NCBI GenBank assembly: GCA_037189845.1
Contig: JBBCIS010000003.1
Location: 124,001 to 188,000 of the forward strand
Origin: JAMLHH01 sp037189845
Lineage (GTDB): Bacteria > Bacteroidota > Bacteroidia > Chitinophagales > JADIYW01
Length of the DNA stretch: 64,000 nt
Direction of reading: 5' to 3'
Under the pieces are notes generated by a model. The model ran no database searches. It was not told where the DNA came from and saw nothing but the letters and a program-made list of their open reading frames with translations. This document shows, in pieces, positions 27,331 to 35,986 of this stretch; positions within the stretch are counted from its first letter, which is position 1, and each line of letters starts with the position of its first letter. The position numbers and the translations under genes were made by a program.

Positions 27331-27363
27331 AAAAGGGTTCACACTTTTCAGTGAGAACCCTTT
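27331..27363 (-). terminator. Terminator after groEL
   Basis: Stem AAAGGGTTC-x-CAC with GTG-x-GAACCCTTT (27332-27344 with 27351-27363, one mismatch) and a loop of TTTTCA; read on the minus strand a T-run follows. It closes the groES-groEL operon. Confidence 0.75.
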
Positions 27364-27384
27364 ATATAATCAGTTAGCAGATGA

Positions 27385-29022
27385 TTACATCATACCGCCC
27401 ATACCTCCCGGCATTCCGCCGCCCATAGGAGCAGCTTCTTTCTCAGGATTTTCTACAATAGCGCACTCCGTAGTTAAGATCATACTTGCAATAGATGCAG
27501 CATTTTCCAAAGCTACCCGAGTTACTTTTGTAGGATCGATCACACCTGCAGCCAATAGGTTTTCATATTGCTCAGTACGTGCATTATAACCGAAGTCACC
27601 AGCACCTTCTCTTACTTTAAACACCACGATAGAACCTTCTACTCCGGCGTTTGCAGTAATCTGACGTAATGGAGACTCCAAAGCAGTCTTGATGATCTCA
27701 ATACCGGTTTGCTCATCTTCATTAGCACCTTTCAATGCATCCAAAGCAGGAATAGCTCTGATCAGACCTACACCACCACCAGGGATAATACCTTCTTCCA
27801 CTGCAGCGCGTGTTGCATGTAAAGCGTCATCTACCCTGTCTTTTTTCTCTTTCATCTCTACTTCAGTCGGAGCACCTACATACAATACTGCTACACCACC
27901 GCTCAACTTAGCCAGACGTTCCTGTAATTTTTCACGATCGTAGTCAGAAGTAGTTGTTTCTATCTGAGCTTTGATTTCTTTGATTCTTCCCTGAATAGCT
28001 TCTTTTTCGCCAACACCGTTTACGATAACAGTATTGTCTTTGTCAATAGTTACTTTTTCAGCCACACCCAATTGGTTCAATTGAGTATCCTCCAATTTAT
28101 AACCTAATTCTTCAGATACAACCTGACCACCTGTCAGAACAGCGATATCCTGAAGCATTGCTTTTCTTCTGTCTCCGAAACCCGGAGCTTTTACAGCAGC
28201 AATTTTCAAAGAACCTCTTAATCTGTTTACTACCAGTGTAGCCAAAGCTTCGCTTTCTACATCTTCCGCAACAATAAGTAAAGGACGACCTGTTTGTACC
28301 ACTTTTTCCAGGATTGGAAGTAATGACTGCATCGTAGATACCTTTTTGTCATACAACAAAATATACGGTCTTTCCAGCTCAGCTTCCATCTTCTCTGTAT
28401 TGGTCACAAAGTATGGAGACAGATAACCTCTGTCAAACTGCATACCTTCCACCACTTTTACTTCTGTCTCAGTTCCTTTAGCTTCTTCTACCGTGATGAC
28501 CCCTTCTGTAGAAACTTTTTCCATTGCCAGAGCAATCAGCTTTCCAATGTTTTCATCACTGTTAGCAGAAATAGTTGCTACCTGAGCGATTTTGTTATAA
28601 TCATTTCCTACAACTGTAGAAAGGCCTTTCAATTCTTCTACTACTGTTGCTACAGCTTTATCAATACCTCTTTTCAGATCCATCGGATTAGCACCGGCGA
28701 TGATGCTTTTCAAGCCAGGACCGATGATAGCCTGTGCCAATACAGTTGCTGTAGTAGTACCGTCTCCTGCGATATCATTTGTTCTGGAAGCTACATCTTT
28801 TACTAATTGAGCACCCATGTTTTCAAACGGATCCTGCAGCTCAATTTCCTTTGCTACAGATACACCATCCTTAGTGATGTGAGGAGCACCGAATTTTTTC
28901 TCGATGATCACATTTCTTCCTTTAGGACCTAAGGTTACTTTTACAGCATTAGCCAAAGCATCTACTCCCGCTTTCAGCTTATCTCTTGAATCTCCTCCGT
29001 AGTTGATGATTTTATGTGCCAT
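27385..29022 (-). CDS. groEL: Chaperonin GroEL (Hsp60)
   Basis: 545 residues, the standard length. Starts MAHKIINYGGDSRDKLKAG, then VTLGPKGRNVIIEKKFGAP, the ATP-binding DGTTTATVLAQAI near residue 86, the apical domain (EGMQFDRGYLSPYFVTN), and AVEEGIIPGGGVGLIRA near residue 405. The C-terminus has the usual Gly-Met tail (GGGMPGGMGGMM) that lines the folding chamber. It folds proteins with ATP, capped by GroES, whose gene is 30 bp upstream. Single copy in this window. Confidence 0.98.
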   Translation of the reverse strand: MAHKIINYGGDSRDKLKAGVDALANAVKVTLGPKGRNVIIEKKFGAPHITKDGVSVAKEIELQDPFENMGAQLVKDVASRTNDIAGDGTTTATVLAQAIIGPGLKSIIAGANPMDLKRGIDKAVATVVEELKGLSTVVGNDYNKIAQVATISANSDENIGKLIALAMEKVSTEGVITVEEAKGTETEVKVVEGMQFDRGYLSPYFVTNTEKMEAELERPYILLYDKKVSTMQSLLPILEKVVQTGRPLLIVAEDVESEALATLVVNRLRGSLKIAAVKAPGFGDRRKAMLQDIAVLTGGQVVSEELGYKLEDTQLNQLGVAEKVTIDKDNTVIVNGVGEKEAIQGRIKEIKAQIETTTSDYDREKLQERLAKLSGGVAVLYVGAPTEVEMKEKKDRVDDALHATRAAVEEGIIPGGGVGLIRAIPALDALKGANEDEQTGIEIIKTALESPLRQITANAGVEGSIVVFKVREGAGDFGYNARTEQYENLLAAGVIDPTKVTRVALENAASIASMILTTECAIVENPEKEAAPMGGGMPGGMGGMM

Positions 29023-29052
29023 ATTGATTGTTATTTTTTACGTCAGTTGAAA

Positions 29053-29337
29053 TTAGATAATTGCTAAAATGTCAGATTCTCTCATGATCAGGTAGTCATA
29101 ACCTTCCACATTGATTTCCGTGCCGCTGTATTTGCCATACAATACAGTATCTCCCACTTTTACTGTCATAGGCTCGTCCTTTTTACCTGCACCTACAGCC
29201 TGCACTGTACCTCGTTGTGGCTTTTCCTTCGCTGTATCAGGGATGATGATTCCTGATTTTGTAGTGACCTCTGCTTCTGCCGGTTTAACAACAACCCTGT
29301 CTGCAAGCGGTTGAATGCTTAACTTTTCTTGTGACAT
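29053..29337 (-). CDS. groES: Co-chaperonin GroES (Hsp10)
   Basis: 94 residues. PLADRVVVKPAEAEVTTKSG and IIIPDTAKEKPQRGTVQAVG include the mobile loop that contacts GroEL; GDTVLYGKYSGTEI and the end YLIMRESDILAII complete the domain. First gene of groES-groEL. No CIRCE inverted repeat (HrcA site) is seen upstream, so heat control probably works through a sigma factor or another repressor. Confidence 0.97.
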   Translation of the reverse strand: MSQEKLSIQPLADRVVVKPAEAEVTTKSGIIIPDTAKEKPQRGTVQAVGAGKKDEPMTVKVGDTVLYGKYSGTEINVEGYDYLIMRESDILAII

Positions 29338-29409
29338 AATTATTAATGAGTTTAAAGTTTAAAAATATGCACTATCCCAAGCATTAAATATGCCAATCAG
29401 AAAACACGA

Positions 29410-29417
29410 CAAATTTA
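29410..29417 (-). promoter_or_regulatory. Putative groESL -7 promoter box, in a 336-bp gap
   Basis: CAAATTTA on the plus strand reads TAAATTTG on the minus strand, about 73 bp before the groES start. The rest of the divergent gap 29338-29673 is AT-rich, with no gene, no CIRCE element and no further motif I can support. Confidence 0.35.
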
Positions 29418-29673
29418 CAGAACTAACTTCAGGTTCACAGAAGCAACGTCAGAAAACTCTGCCATTTTTACACTCTTAAAAGCCATTACTTCACAGATTC
29501 TACAATACAAATAATATTGCTCAAGCTGTCAACAAAGCAAACATTGAAGTGTTAATCCATTATATTAAACTGAAATGCAATTAGTTAAATAAAAAAGTTT
29601 AACATTTTTTTAGTTGAAATATGAGATTTTTCATACCAAATTGAAATCATTATTAACTATAAAATTTAAGGTT

Positions 29674-29943
29674 ATGAGTACCAATAATGAAAAAAGAAAT
29701 GAAAGAAGGCCTGAAACTGAAAAAAAAGTAAGTCAGCAACAACAAATGCAACAAGATCCTAATCGTCCTAAAAAAGATCAGGGCCAGGAAGAACGCAAAC
29801 CTTCCCAACAACAGCAACAAGGACAAAGAACTCCTTCGAAATCTCAACAGCAGCAACAAAATCAGGAACCAAGACAAGATCGTTCAGATTCCCGTCATCA
29901 GCCTCAAAGAGATACGAGAGAGCGAAAAGATCAGAAAGAATAG
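29674..29943 (+). CDS. Small Gln-rich, highly charged low-complexity protein
   Basis: 89 residues from ATG 29674; the frame continues upstream to a TTG, but the ATG gives the compositionally uniform protein. Almost only Gln, Glu, Lys, Arg, Asp, Ser, Pro and Asn, with Gln runs (SQQQQMQQ, SQQQQQGQ, SQQQQQNQ) in three spaced copies between charged blocks. No hydrophobic segment, so cytoplasmic and intrinsically disordered. Function not recognised. The reverse strand is open over the same stretch as a Leu-rich frame, which is a mirror artefact of the CAA/CAG codons. Confidence 0.6.
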   Translation: MSTNNEKRNERRPETEKKVSQQQQMQQDPNRPKKDQGQEERKPSQQQQQGQRTPSKSQQQQQNQEPRQDRSDSRHQPQRDTRERKDQKE

Positions 29944-30079
29944 AATATTTTAAATAATTCAAAAAAGTGTAATGGTAGGATTTGCGTCCTGCCATTATTT
30001 TTTAGTAGTAATTTTTATGATTATCCTGTATAAAATGAATTTCAAATAGTTTTTCAGACTCGTTTTAAATGATTAATAG

Positions 30080-30087
30080 TAAATTTG
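30080..30087 (+). promoter_or_regulatory. -7 promoter box of mdh
   Basis: TAAATTTG, 34 bp before the mdh ATG; matches TAnnTTTG exactly. No good -33 partner. Confidence 0.5.
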
Positions 30088-30121
30088 CACCGACTTTTTA
30101 TAATTCTAAATTCAATATAAC

Positions 30122-31042
30122 ATGAAAGTTACTGTAGTAGGCGCTGGTGCTGTAGGCGCAAGTTGTGCAGAATACATTGCAATGAAAGATTTTGCATCAG
30201 AAGTAGTCATCGTTGATATCAAAGAAGGCTTTGCAGAAGGCAAAGCAATGGACTTGATGCAAACAGCTTCTTTAAATGGATTTGATACAAAAATCACTGG
30301 TGTTACAGGTGATTATTCTGCTACTGCAGGTAGCCAGGTTGCAGTCATTACTTCCGGTATTCCACGTAAACCGGGAATGACAAGAGAAGAATTGATTGGC
30401 ACAAACGCTAACATCGTAAAATCAGTAACTGAGCAATTGGTAAAACACTCTCCTGAGGTGATCATTATTGTTGTAAGCAACCCAATGGATACAATGACTT
30501 ACTTAGTGCACAAAGCATCCGGCTTACCTAAAAACAGAATCATAGGTATGGGTGGAGCACTTGACAGTGCACGTTTCAAATACAGATTAGCCGAAGCATT
30601 GGAGTGTCCGATCTCTGACGTAGATGGTATGGTAATCGCAGCTCACTCTGATACAGGCATGTTGCCATTATTGTCGAAAGCGACAAGAAATGGTGTTCCG
30701 GTAAGCCAATTCCTTTCTGAGGAACGTTTGGCACAAGTAGCTGAAGATACAAAAGTAGGTGGTGCTACATTGACTAAATTATTAGGAACTTCTGCATGGT
30801 ATGCTCCGGGAGCAGCAGTATCTGCAATCGTGCAGGCAATCGCTTGTGATCAAAAGAAAATGATTCCCAGCTCATTATTATTAGAAGGCGAATACGGATT
30901 AAGTGATATCTGTTTCGGTGTTCCTGCATTGATCGGTAAAAACGGTGTAGAAAAAATCGTTGAAATTGAATTGACTGAAGAAGAAAAAGCTAAATTCCTC
31001 GGTGCTGCAACTGCAGTAAGAGAAGTAAACGCTGTATTGTAA
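30122..31042 (+). CDS. mdh: Malate dehydrogenase
   Basis: 306 residues, LDH-like type. VVGAGAVGASCAEYIAMKD is the NAD-binding loop, with an acidic residue at the end of the second strand (VVIVDIKEG) favouring NAD. ITSGIPRKPGMTREELI is the mobile loop, whose Arg residues recognise malate/oxaloacetate (an LDH would have Gln here). VVSNPMDTMTYLVHKASG, GMGGALDSARFKYRLAEAL and AHSDTGMLPLLSKA (catalytic His) follow in order. It interconverts malate and oxaloacetate in the TCA cycle. Monocistronic, with its own promoter and terminator. Confidence 0.96.
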   Translation: MKVTVVGAGAVGASCAEYIAMKDFASEVVIVDIKEGFAEGKAMDLMQTASLNGFDTKITGVTGDYSATAGSQVAVITSGIPRKPGMTREELIGTNANIVKSVTEQLVKHSPEVIIIVVSNPMDTMTYLVHKASGLPKNRIIGMGGALDSARFKYRLAEALECPISDVDGMVIAAHSDTGMLPLLSKATRNGVPVSQFLSEERLAQVAEDTKVGGATLTKLLGTSAWYAPGAAVSAIVQAIACDQKKMIPSSLLLEGEYGLSDICFGVPALIGKNGVEKIVEIELTEEEKAKFLGAATAVREVNAVL

Positions 31043-31060
31043 TCACCATTCATTAAGTAT

Positions 31061-31094
31061 AAAAGCAGGGTGGATTAGTTTTCAGCCTGCTTTT
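31061..31094 (+). terminator. Terminator after mdh
   Basis: Stem AAAAGCAGG (31061-31069) / CCTGCTTTT (31086-31094), 18 bp past the mdh stop. Confidence 0.8.
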
Positions 31095-31129
31095 CATTTA
31101 TAATCTGATTAAATCAGAAAATTATAAAG

Positions 31130-31155
31130 AAAGGCTTCCTTTTAGAGAAGCCTTT
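31130..31155. terminator. Second hairpin, likely terminator
   Basis: Stem AAAGGCTTC (31130-31138) / GAAGCCTTT (31147-31155) with an 8-nt loop. It may back up the mdh terminator. Confidence 0.6.
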
Positions 31156-31597
31156 ACTTTTGAACCAAATATCATAAAATGAAAAAATCCTAAACAACTG
31201 ATGAACGACTGGCAATAATTTCAACCTCTGAAATCACGCTAATAGATCTTTTCAATGAGTTCGGTAATTCCCTTGCTATTAAAAGATTCACCGTTGAATG
31301 AACTGAGACCCGCCCTACCTCATTAACATCTAAGTACATTTAATATGTTAGGTTGATATGCAATGAAGCCATCCATCAGTACTATTAAGTTAACTACAAA
31401 AAATTATAGAAACAATTTTTTAACATTTAGCAAATGTTAAATCTAAGATACACTTGTTAAAGATCGGTTAAAAACAAATTGCTACAATAATACAAATATT
31501 TAAATACCAACCACTTATACTTAATACGAATTAAAAACCCACCATTTTTAGGGATATGAAGTTTTGAAAAAAAGATGTCTTGCCTTATTTTCACGAA
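31156..31597. other. AT-rich intergenic region before the NlpC/P60 gene
   Basis: About 440 bp without a supportable gene. It must contain the promoter of the NlpC/P60 gene, but no clean TAnnTTTG box stands out. Confidence 0.4.
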
Positions 31598-32146
31598 GTG
31601 CGAAAAATCTTAGGTTTCATACTCATCATATTCTGCAGCGCAATAACAGGCTGGTCAAATGATCAGGTGACTTGTACAATTGAAGCTCTTTCTTATGAGC
31701 ATGAGGTCAAGTATGAAGATGTTATCAGTTTTATAAGCAATGAAAAAATTAATTTAGAACAGATTGCCTTCCCTGACGTCTACGTTTTTGCCTATACCTG
31801 GTTAAACACTCCATATAGATACGGGGGAGATTCAAAAAAAGGTATAGATTGCTCCAGATTCGTTATGAGAATGTATCATGATGTTTTAGGTCTTCAAGCA
31901 AACGGTTCATCTAAGCAAATCTTCGAGCAAGGCAATTTCATTGATAGAAATCAGCTAAAAGAAGGAGATCTTGTATTTTTTAAAACAAGAGGAAACTCCA
32001 TCAGTCATGTTGGCATCTATCTGCAGGATAACAAATTTGTACACTCTTCCAGCAGCAAAGGTGTTACGGTATCTTCTCTGAACGAACCATACTGGCAAAG
32101 AACTTATTATAAATCTGCAAGATTTTTCGAACCTAATCCGTTTTAA
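31598..32146 (+). CDS. NlpC/P60 family cell-wall peptidase
   Basis: 182 residues from GTG 31598, which gives a normal signal peptide (MRKILGFILIIFCSAITGWS); a TTG at 31580 is also in frame and an in-frame stop lies at 31565. The catalytic domain covers about residues 65-175: YTWLNTPYRYGGDSKKGIDC with SRF after it (nucleophile Cys), EGDLVFFKTRG, SISHVGIYLQ (catalytic His) and NKFVHSSSSKGV. Such enzymes cut gamma-D-Glu to diamino-acid bonds in peptidoglycan peptides. No SH3 or LysM domain, so a minimal enzyme. Monocistronic. Confidence 0.88.
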   Translation: MRKILGFILIIFCSAITGWSNDQVTCTIEALSYEHEVKYEDVISFISNEKINLEQIAFPDVYVFAYTWLNTPYRYGGDSKKGIDCSRFVMRMYHDVLGLQANGSSKQIFEQGNFIDRNQLKEGDLVFFKTRGNSISHVGIYLQDNKFVHSSSSKGVTVSSLNEPYWQRTYYKSARFFEPNPF

Positions 32147-32180
32147 TCACCAGAGCCATAAGTTGATTAGTGCATACCCG

Positions 32181-32609
32181 CTATGTAATAATAGTGACTA
32201 TCAGCTTTCTGCGACCACCCCTATTCCTGAATTCGCAGAGATAAATTCCCTGCCAGGTTCCCAGCGCCAGTCTTCCGTTTATAATGGGCATATTTACTGA
32301 ACTGCCGCACAAAACGCTTTTGATATGCGCAGGCATGTCATCCAATCCTTCTGTAGTATGTGAATATGGTAAACCTTTTTCCGGCACCAGCTTATTAAAT
32401 ACCATTTCAAAATCATCCAGTACCGTACTATCGGCATTTTCATTGATACAAATTCCGGCGGAAGTATGCTGAATAAAAACCTGCAATAACCCATTTTCCG
32501 GCAACTGTGGTAATTGCGCTAAAATTTCCCGGGTGATCAAATGGAATCCTCTGCTATACTCCGGCAGTACTATCTGAAAATGCTGTACCATGCTGTTACT
32601 TTTATTCAT
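32181..32609 (-). CDS. YjbQ family protein (UPF0047)
   Basis: 142 residues from ATG 32609 (a second ATG at 32591 gives MVQHFQ). Family signature: FIQHTSAGICINENADSTV near residue 47, HTTEGLDDMPAHIKSVLCGS near residue 80, and LGTWQGIYLCEFRNRGGRR near the C-terminus. The conserved His, Asn and Glu residues are in place. The family has been linked to thiamine phosphate synthase side activity, but its physiological role is unclear. Cytoplasmic; convergent with the NlpC/P60 gene and divergent from gcvT. Confidence 0.9.
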   Translation of the reverse strand: MNKSNSMVQHFQIVLPEYSRGFHLITREILAQLPQLPENGLLQVFIQHTSAGICINENADSTVLDDFEMVFNKLVPEKGLPYSHTTEGLDDMPAHIKSVLCGSSVNMPIINGRLALGTWQGIYLCEFRNRGGRRKLIVTIIT

Positions 32610-32687
32610 TCAATATACAATTTAAAATCCTCAGCAACTCCTCCTATATAATACTGGTTTGAATTAAAATACTTGAAGCAATTTTAG

Positions 32688-32695
32688 TATTTTTG
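32688..32695 (+). promoter_or_regulatory. -7 promoter box of gcvT
   Basis: TATTTTTG, 6 bp before the ATG at 32702. The in-frame TTG at 32693 lies inside the box, which argues for the ATG start and for a nearly leaderless transcript. Confidence 0.4.
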
Positions 32696-32701
32696 GCAAG
32701 T

Positions 32702-33778
32702 ATGAAAACTACGTCTTTTAAAGATATTCACGAAGCTGCAGGCGCCAAGATGGTGGATTTTGCAGGCTTTTACATGCCCGTACAATACTCAGGAATTATA
32801 GACGAGCACAATACTGTCAGAAATGGTGTAGGTGTTTTCGATGTATCACATATGGGAGAGTTTATTGTAAAAGGGCCAGATGCTTTGGAGTTCTTACAAA
32901 GCATTGTTTCAAATGATATTTCCAAAACTGTCCCGGGTCAGGCACAATACGGTTATCTTCCAAACGAAAACGGAGGAATTGTAGATGATCTTCTTGTATA
33001 TCATTTAGAAGATGGCAATTATATGTGTGTTGTAAATGCCGGAAATATAGATAAAGATTGGGCTTGGTTCCAAAAACACAATACGCAGGGAGTAGAATTG
33101 CATAATATCTCTGATGACACATCTCTGCTTGCCGTACAGGGACCAAAAGCAATAGAGGCACTACAATCCCTGACAGACATTGATCTGTCTTCTATCCCTT
33201 ACTATAGATTTAAAAGAGGCACATTTGCCGGCATAAATAATGTCATCATTTCTGCAACGGGATATACCGGCTCAGGAGGATTCGAATTGTACTTCCACAA
33301 AGATCATTCAGCTGCTATCTGGCAAAAAATATTTGAAGCCGGTGCTCCACAGGGCATTAAACCCATAGGCTTGGGCGCCAGAGATACTTTACGACTGGAA
33401 AAGGGCTTTTGCCTGTATGGAAATGATATCGACGATACAACCTCTCCGATAGAAGCTGGTTTGAGCTGGGTAACGAGCTTCAAAAAAGACTTTATAGCTA
33501 AAGATAAAATTCAGTCAGTAAAACAAAACGGAGCAGAAAAAAAGCTGGTAGGCTTCGTCATGATAGACAGGGGTATTCCAAGACATGATTATGAAATTGC
33601 TGATGCAGATGGAGCAATCATCGGAAGAGTGACAAGCGGTACTCAGGCACCATCATTGAATCAGGGAATAGGACTTGGTTATGTAAAAGCAGAATATTCA
33701 GCTGTTGGAACTGAGATTTATATTCCACTCAGAGGAAAATTACTAAAAGCTCAGGTGGTTAAAACTCCGTTCATTTAA
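32702..33778 (+). CDS. gcvT: Glycine cleavage system T protein (aminomethyltransferase)
   Basis: 358 residues. KMVDFAGFYMPVQYSGIIDE and GVGVFDVSHMGEFIVKGPDA at the N-terminus, SNDISKTVPGQAQYGYLPNE with DDLLVYHLEDG, then GYTGSGGFELYF near residue 190 and GARDTLRLEKGFCLYGNDID near residue 225 (folate-binding and catalytic region), and the C-terminal barrel (GRVTSGTQAPSLNQGIGLGY). It transfers the one-carbon unit from the H-protein aminomethyl group to tetrahydrofolate and frees ammonia. The other gcv genes are not in the window. Closed by a bidirectional terminator. Confidence 0.95.
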   Translation: MKTTSFKDIHEAAGAKMVDFAGFYMPVQYSGIIDEHNTVRNGVGVFDVSHMGEFIVKGPDALEFLQSIVSNDISKTVPGQAQYGYLPNENGGIVDDLLVYHLEDGNYMCVVNAGNIDKDWAWFQKHNTQGVELHNISDDTSLLAVQGPKAIEALQSLTDIDLSSIPYYRFKRGTFAGINNVIISATGYTGSGGFELYFHKDHSAAIWQKIFEAGAPQGIKPIGLGARDTLRLEKGFCLYGNDIDDTTSPIEAGLSWVTSFKKDFIAKDKIQSVKQNGAEKKLVGFVMIDRGIPRHDYEIADADGAIIGRVTSGTQAPSLNQGIGLGYVKAEYSAVGTEIYIPLRGKLLKAQVVKTPFI

Positions 33779-33798
33779 TCTATAGTTTCAAAAAATAA

Positions 33799-33827
33799 AA
33801 AAGGGAAGGATTTAATCTTTCCCTTTT
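33799..33827. terminator. Bidirectional terminator (gcvT / PstS-like gene)
   Basis: 13-bp stem AAAAGGGAAGGAT / ATCTTTCCCTTTT with one G-T pair and a 3-nt loop, between convergent stops. Confidence 0.8.
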
Positions 33828-33841
33828 CTATTAGATCCTGA

Positions 33842-34756
33842 TTATAATTCAAAAGACTGGTCTTCTACTTTCACACTTCGTTCTGGCATAGAAAAAGGTA
33901 TCAAACCTGATTTGACAATTAATTTAGCAGCCTGTCTGGTATGAACAAATTTGACAAAGCCAACGCCCTTTTCGCTGGGCAAATTACAATATAGTATAGT
34001 GTAGGGAATTACAAACGGCCATTCTTTAGTATAAATCGTCGATTGAGAAGGATAAATAGCCTGTCCTGATGTTCCCTTAATCTCAAGCCAGCTGAACTTC
34101 GAAGTAATATCCTTCGCAGTCGGGTTATACTGATCACTGACTAATGAGAATGGTAATATTCCTACACTTTGCGGATGTAATTTTAAATAAGCCTGTAAAT
34201 CATCAATTGAATTCACAATATTCAAACTTCTGTTTCCTTCAGTTACCCCCTTTTGTCTTAAAAGATGGCTAAACATGCCTGCATGCTCTTTTGTACCTAC
34301 AAACACATCGCTGCCATTAATCAGCCACTTATTGAGCTGTAAAGAATCTAAAATAGTATCTGTATTAGCTGCATCTCTTACCAATGCGATAGCATCATAA
34401 GCGAAAGTATACTGAAGTGGCTTAGCCTGATATAACGATTTTAATTTACTCAGCTCTCCGGATGAACACTCTCTCATGAGCACTATCAATCTCACACTGT
34501 CAGCATAAATAGCATCCATCACATGAGTATCTTCCCGGTATGATACGTTTAAAAATGCTTTAGGAAAATGTGCTGAGTAAACTGATCCCAGCTGCTCTAA
34601 CAAATACTTAGAATTGTAGTCAGCAAAAACTTTAACTTCCCCAACATTTACTTTCTCCAGATCATAGTTCTCATTTTTCGCCTCTCTTTCATTTTTGTTT
34701 GCCTGGCAGGAAACAAAGACAATAGCTATCAAAAAATATAAATAACGCATCCTCAT
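33842..34756 (-). CDS. PstS-like substrate-binding lipoprotein
   Basis: 304 residues from ATG 34756 (second ATG 34750). The lipoprotein signal MRYLYFLIAIVFVSCQ is followed by a charged linker and a phosphate-binding-protein-like fold: VGEVKVFADYNSKYLLEQLG, then VRLIVLMRECSSGELSKLKS, YTFAYDAIALVRD, and SVGILPFSLVSD, IYTKEWPFVIPYTILYCN, GVGFVKFVHT. This order resembles periplasmic phosphate-binding proteins. No ABC transporter genes are adjacent; instead it overlaps (ATGA) the small membrane protein upstream and sits just past the gld operon. Binding of a phosphate-type ligand is inferred; a role near T9SS is possible. Confidence 0.7.
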   Translation of the reverse strand: MRMRYLYFLIAIVFVSCQANKNEREAKNENYDLEKVNVGEVKVFADYNSKYLLEQLGSVYSAHFPKAFLNVSYREDTHVMDAIYADSVRLIVLMRECSSGELSKLKSLYQAKPLQYTFAYDAIALVRDAANTDTILDSLQLNKWLINGSDVFVGTKEHAGMFSHLLRQKGVTEGNRSLNIVNSIDDLQAYLKLHPQSVGILPFSLVSDQYNPTAKDITSKFSWLEIKGTSGQAIYPSQSTIYTKEWPFVIPYTILYCNLPSEKGVGFVKFVHTRQAAKLIVKSGLIPFSMPERSVKVEDQSFEL

Positions 34757-34992
34757 CTGTTCAATCTTTTATAATCTGAATAAATTCTGTAAATACGAAA
34801 CAGTCCATAAAAGACAGCACCTCCGCAAAACAAGTATTTATACAGAGGCAGGTCGACTAGAAAATTAGGAATATAAAACAGCAATCCGGCAAACATTATA
34901 TAAATAGACGCTCTGAAAAAGTCCAGAATAGGTTTAGGTTGCAATAAGTATTTAAAGAAACTGATTTGTTCTTTGGATCTATGCTCAATCAT
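34753..34992 (-). CDS. Small two-helix membrane protein
   Basis: 79 residues from ATG 34992 (an upstream TTG at 35019 is less likely). Basic N-terminus (MIEHRSKEQISFFKYLLQPK), two membrane segments (IYIMFAGLLFYIPNFL and YKYLFCGGAVFYGLFRIY), basic tail. Its stop overlaps the start of the PstS-like gene by 4 nt, so they are co-translated. Family not recognised. It lies after the terminator behind gldN, so it probably starts a separate unit. Confidence 0.6.
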   Translation of the reverse strand: MIEHRSKEQISFFKYLLQPKPILDFFRASIYIMFAGLLFYIPNFLVDLPLYKYLFCGGAVFYGLFRIYRIYSDYKRLNR

Positions 34993-35043
34993 AGTACTAA
35001 AATAAACAGAACTTATCAAAAGAAGTTCACCTGACAGATATAA

Positions 35044-35066
35044 TAAAAAACGGCTCCGAAGAGCCG
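35044..35066 (-). terminator. Terminator after gldN
   Basis: CGGCTC-CGAA-GAGCCG at 35051-35066 with a run of A on the plus strand just before it, which reads as a T-run on the minus strand; starts 6 bp past the gldN stop. Confidence 0.85.
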
Positions 35067-35072
35067 CTTATT

Positions 35073-35966
35073 TTAATATTCCCAAAGATCGTGTTCGAAA
35101 TTGAAGATCTTTTCTTTAATTCTTTCAGATTCATAGAGCTGATCTATAGGATCCTCCCATATGTCTTTGATTCTCTCATCTCTGACGTTGTCTTCTTTAT
35201 AGACTACAGAACTGAATAATCTTTGAGTAAAGATGTCATCCCATGTCAACCTGACTCCATCCGGAAACGGGTTAAAGGCTTCAGTCTTTACCAGCACATT
35301 TCTCAAACTAGGCATAAATACCCAGAAAAGAGCTTTTACCCCTCTCTTTACACCTTCCTCACTATAGTCATCCATAATAGGAGCAATTCCTAAAATTCTC
35401 ACCTGCATAGTAGATGTTTGCTTATTGAAATACCATACTTCTTTTACTCTGTATTGTTTTACATTTTCGTAATTGAAGTCTTTAGTAATTACAGTAGGAA
35501 TCAAAACATCAGGATTCATTGCATCCGGCACATAAACTGTATCGGCAGAAGAACCTGTCATTGCAAGTGCGTCCTTAGGATCAATAGGAGTTTTAAACTC
35601 ATCATCATTGGCACCAAATACCGGAACATCTCCGGATTTAACAGCCTCAATCATAATACTGATGAGAGGATTCTTAGGATAAGTAAAAGGGAGATTCATC
35701 TTCTCTCTTGTATCAATTACTCTCCAGATTTCTTTTTTCCAGAAAACATCTGCTTCTCTTACATACTCGTGCTCAAGTGCAATTCTCTGTCCAGTCACCT
35801 CTTGTAACCAAGGTAATACCTGTAATTCGGTTTTCTGAACCTCTGCAGAAGTATTTGCTTCAGTCGCATCCACTACTTCCATTGTCGGTTGCTGCGCCAA
35901 GGCATCAACTGCAATGAATAAACCTAAAGCGGAAGGAAATAAAGATTTAAAAAATATGCTTTTCAT
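35073..35966 (-). CDS. gldN: Gliding motility/T9SS protein GldN (PorN)
   Basis: 297 residues. Signal peptide ending near VDALAQ, then EVTGQRIALEHEYVREADVF with WKKEIWRVIDTREKMN, the hallmark start of GldN/PorN; NPLISIMIEAVKSGDVPVFG, YRVKEVWYFNKQTSTMQVRI and LGIAPIM follow, and WDDIFTQRLFSSVVYKEDN near the C-terminus. By family knowledge GldN/PorN forms a periplasmic ring with the lipoprotein GldK/PorK under the outer membrane. Last gene of gldKLMN, 21 bp after gldM. Confidence 0.95.
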   Translation of the reverse strand: MKSIFFKSLFPSALGLFIAVDALAQQPTMEVVDATEANTSAEVQKTELQVLPWLQEVTGQRIALEHEYVREADVFWKKEIWRVIDTREKMNLPFTYPKNPLISIMIEAVKSGDVPVFGANDDEFKTPIDPKDALAMTGSSADTVYVPDAMNPDVLIPTVITKDFNYENVKQYRVKEVWYFNKQTSTMQVRILGIAPIMDDYSEEGVKRGVKALFWVFMPSLRNVLVKTEAFNPFPDGVRLTWDDIFTQRLFSSVVYKEDNVRDERIKDIWEDPIDQLYESERIKEKIFNFEHDLWEY

Positions 35967-35986
35967 CTATAATTATTTGACAAATA

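Noticed and set aside
29338..29673. CIRCE/HrcA site upstream of groES
   Set aside because: No TTAGCACTC-N9-GAGTGCTAA-like inverted repeat is present.
29653..29877. Leu-rich membrane-protein frame opposite the Gln-rich gene
   Set aside because: Reverse complement of CAA/CAG runs gives poly-Leu; composition artefact.
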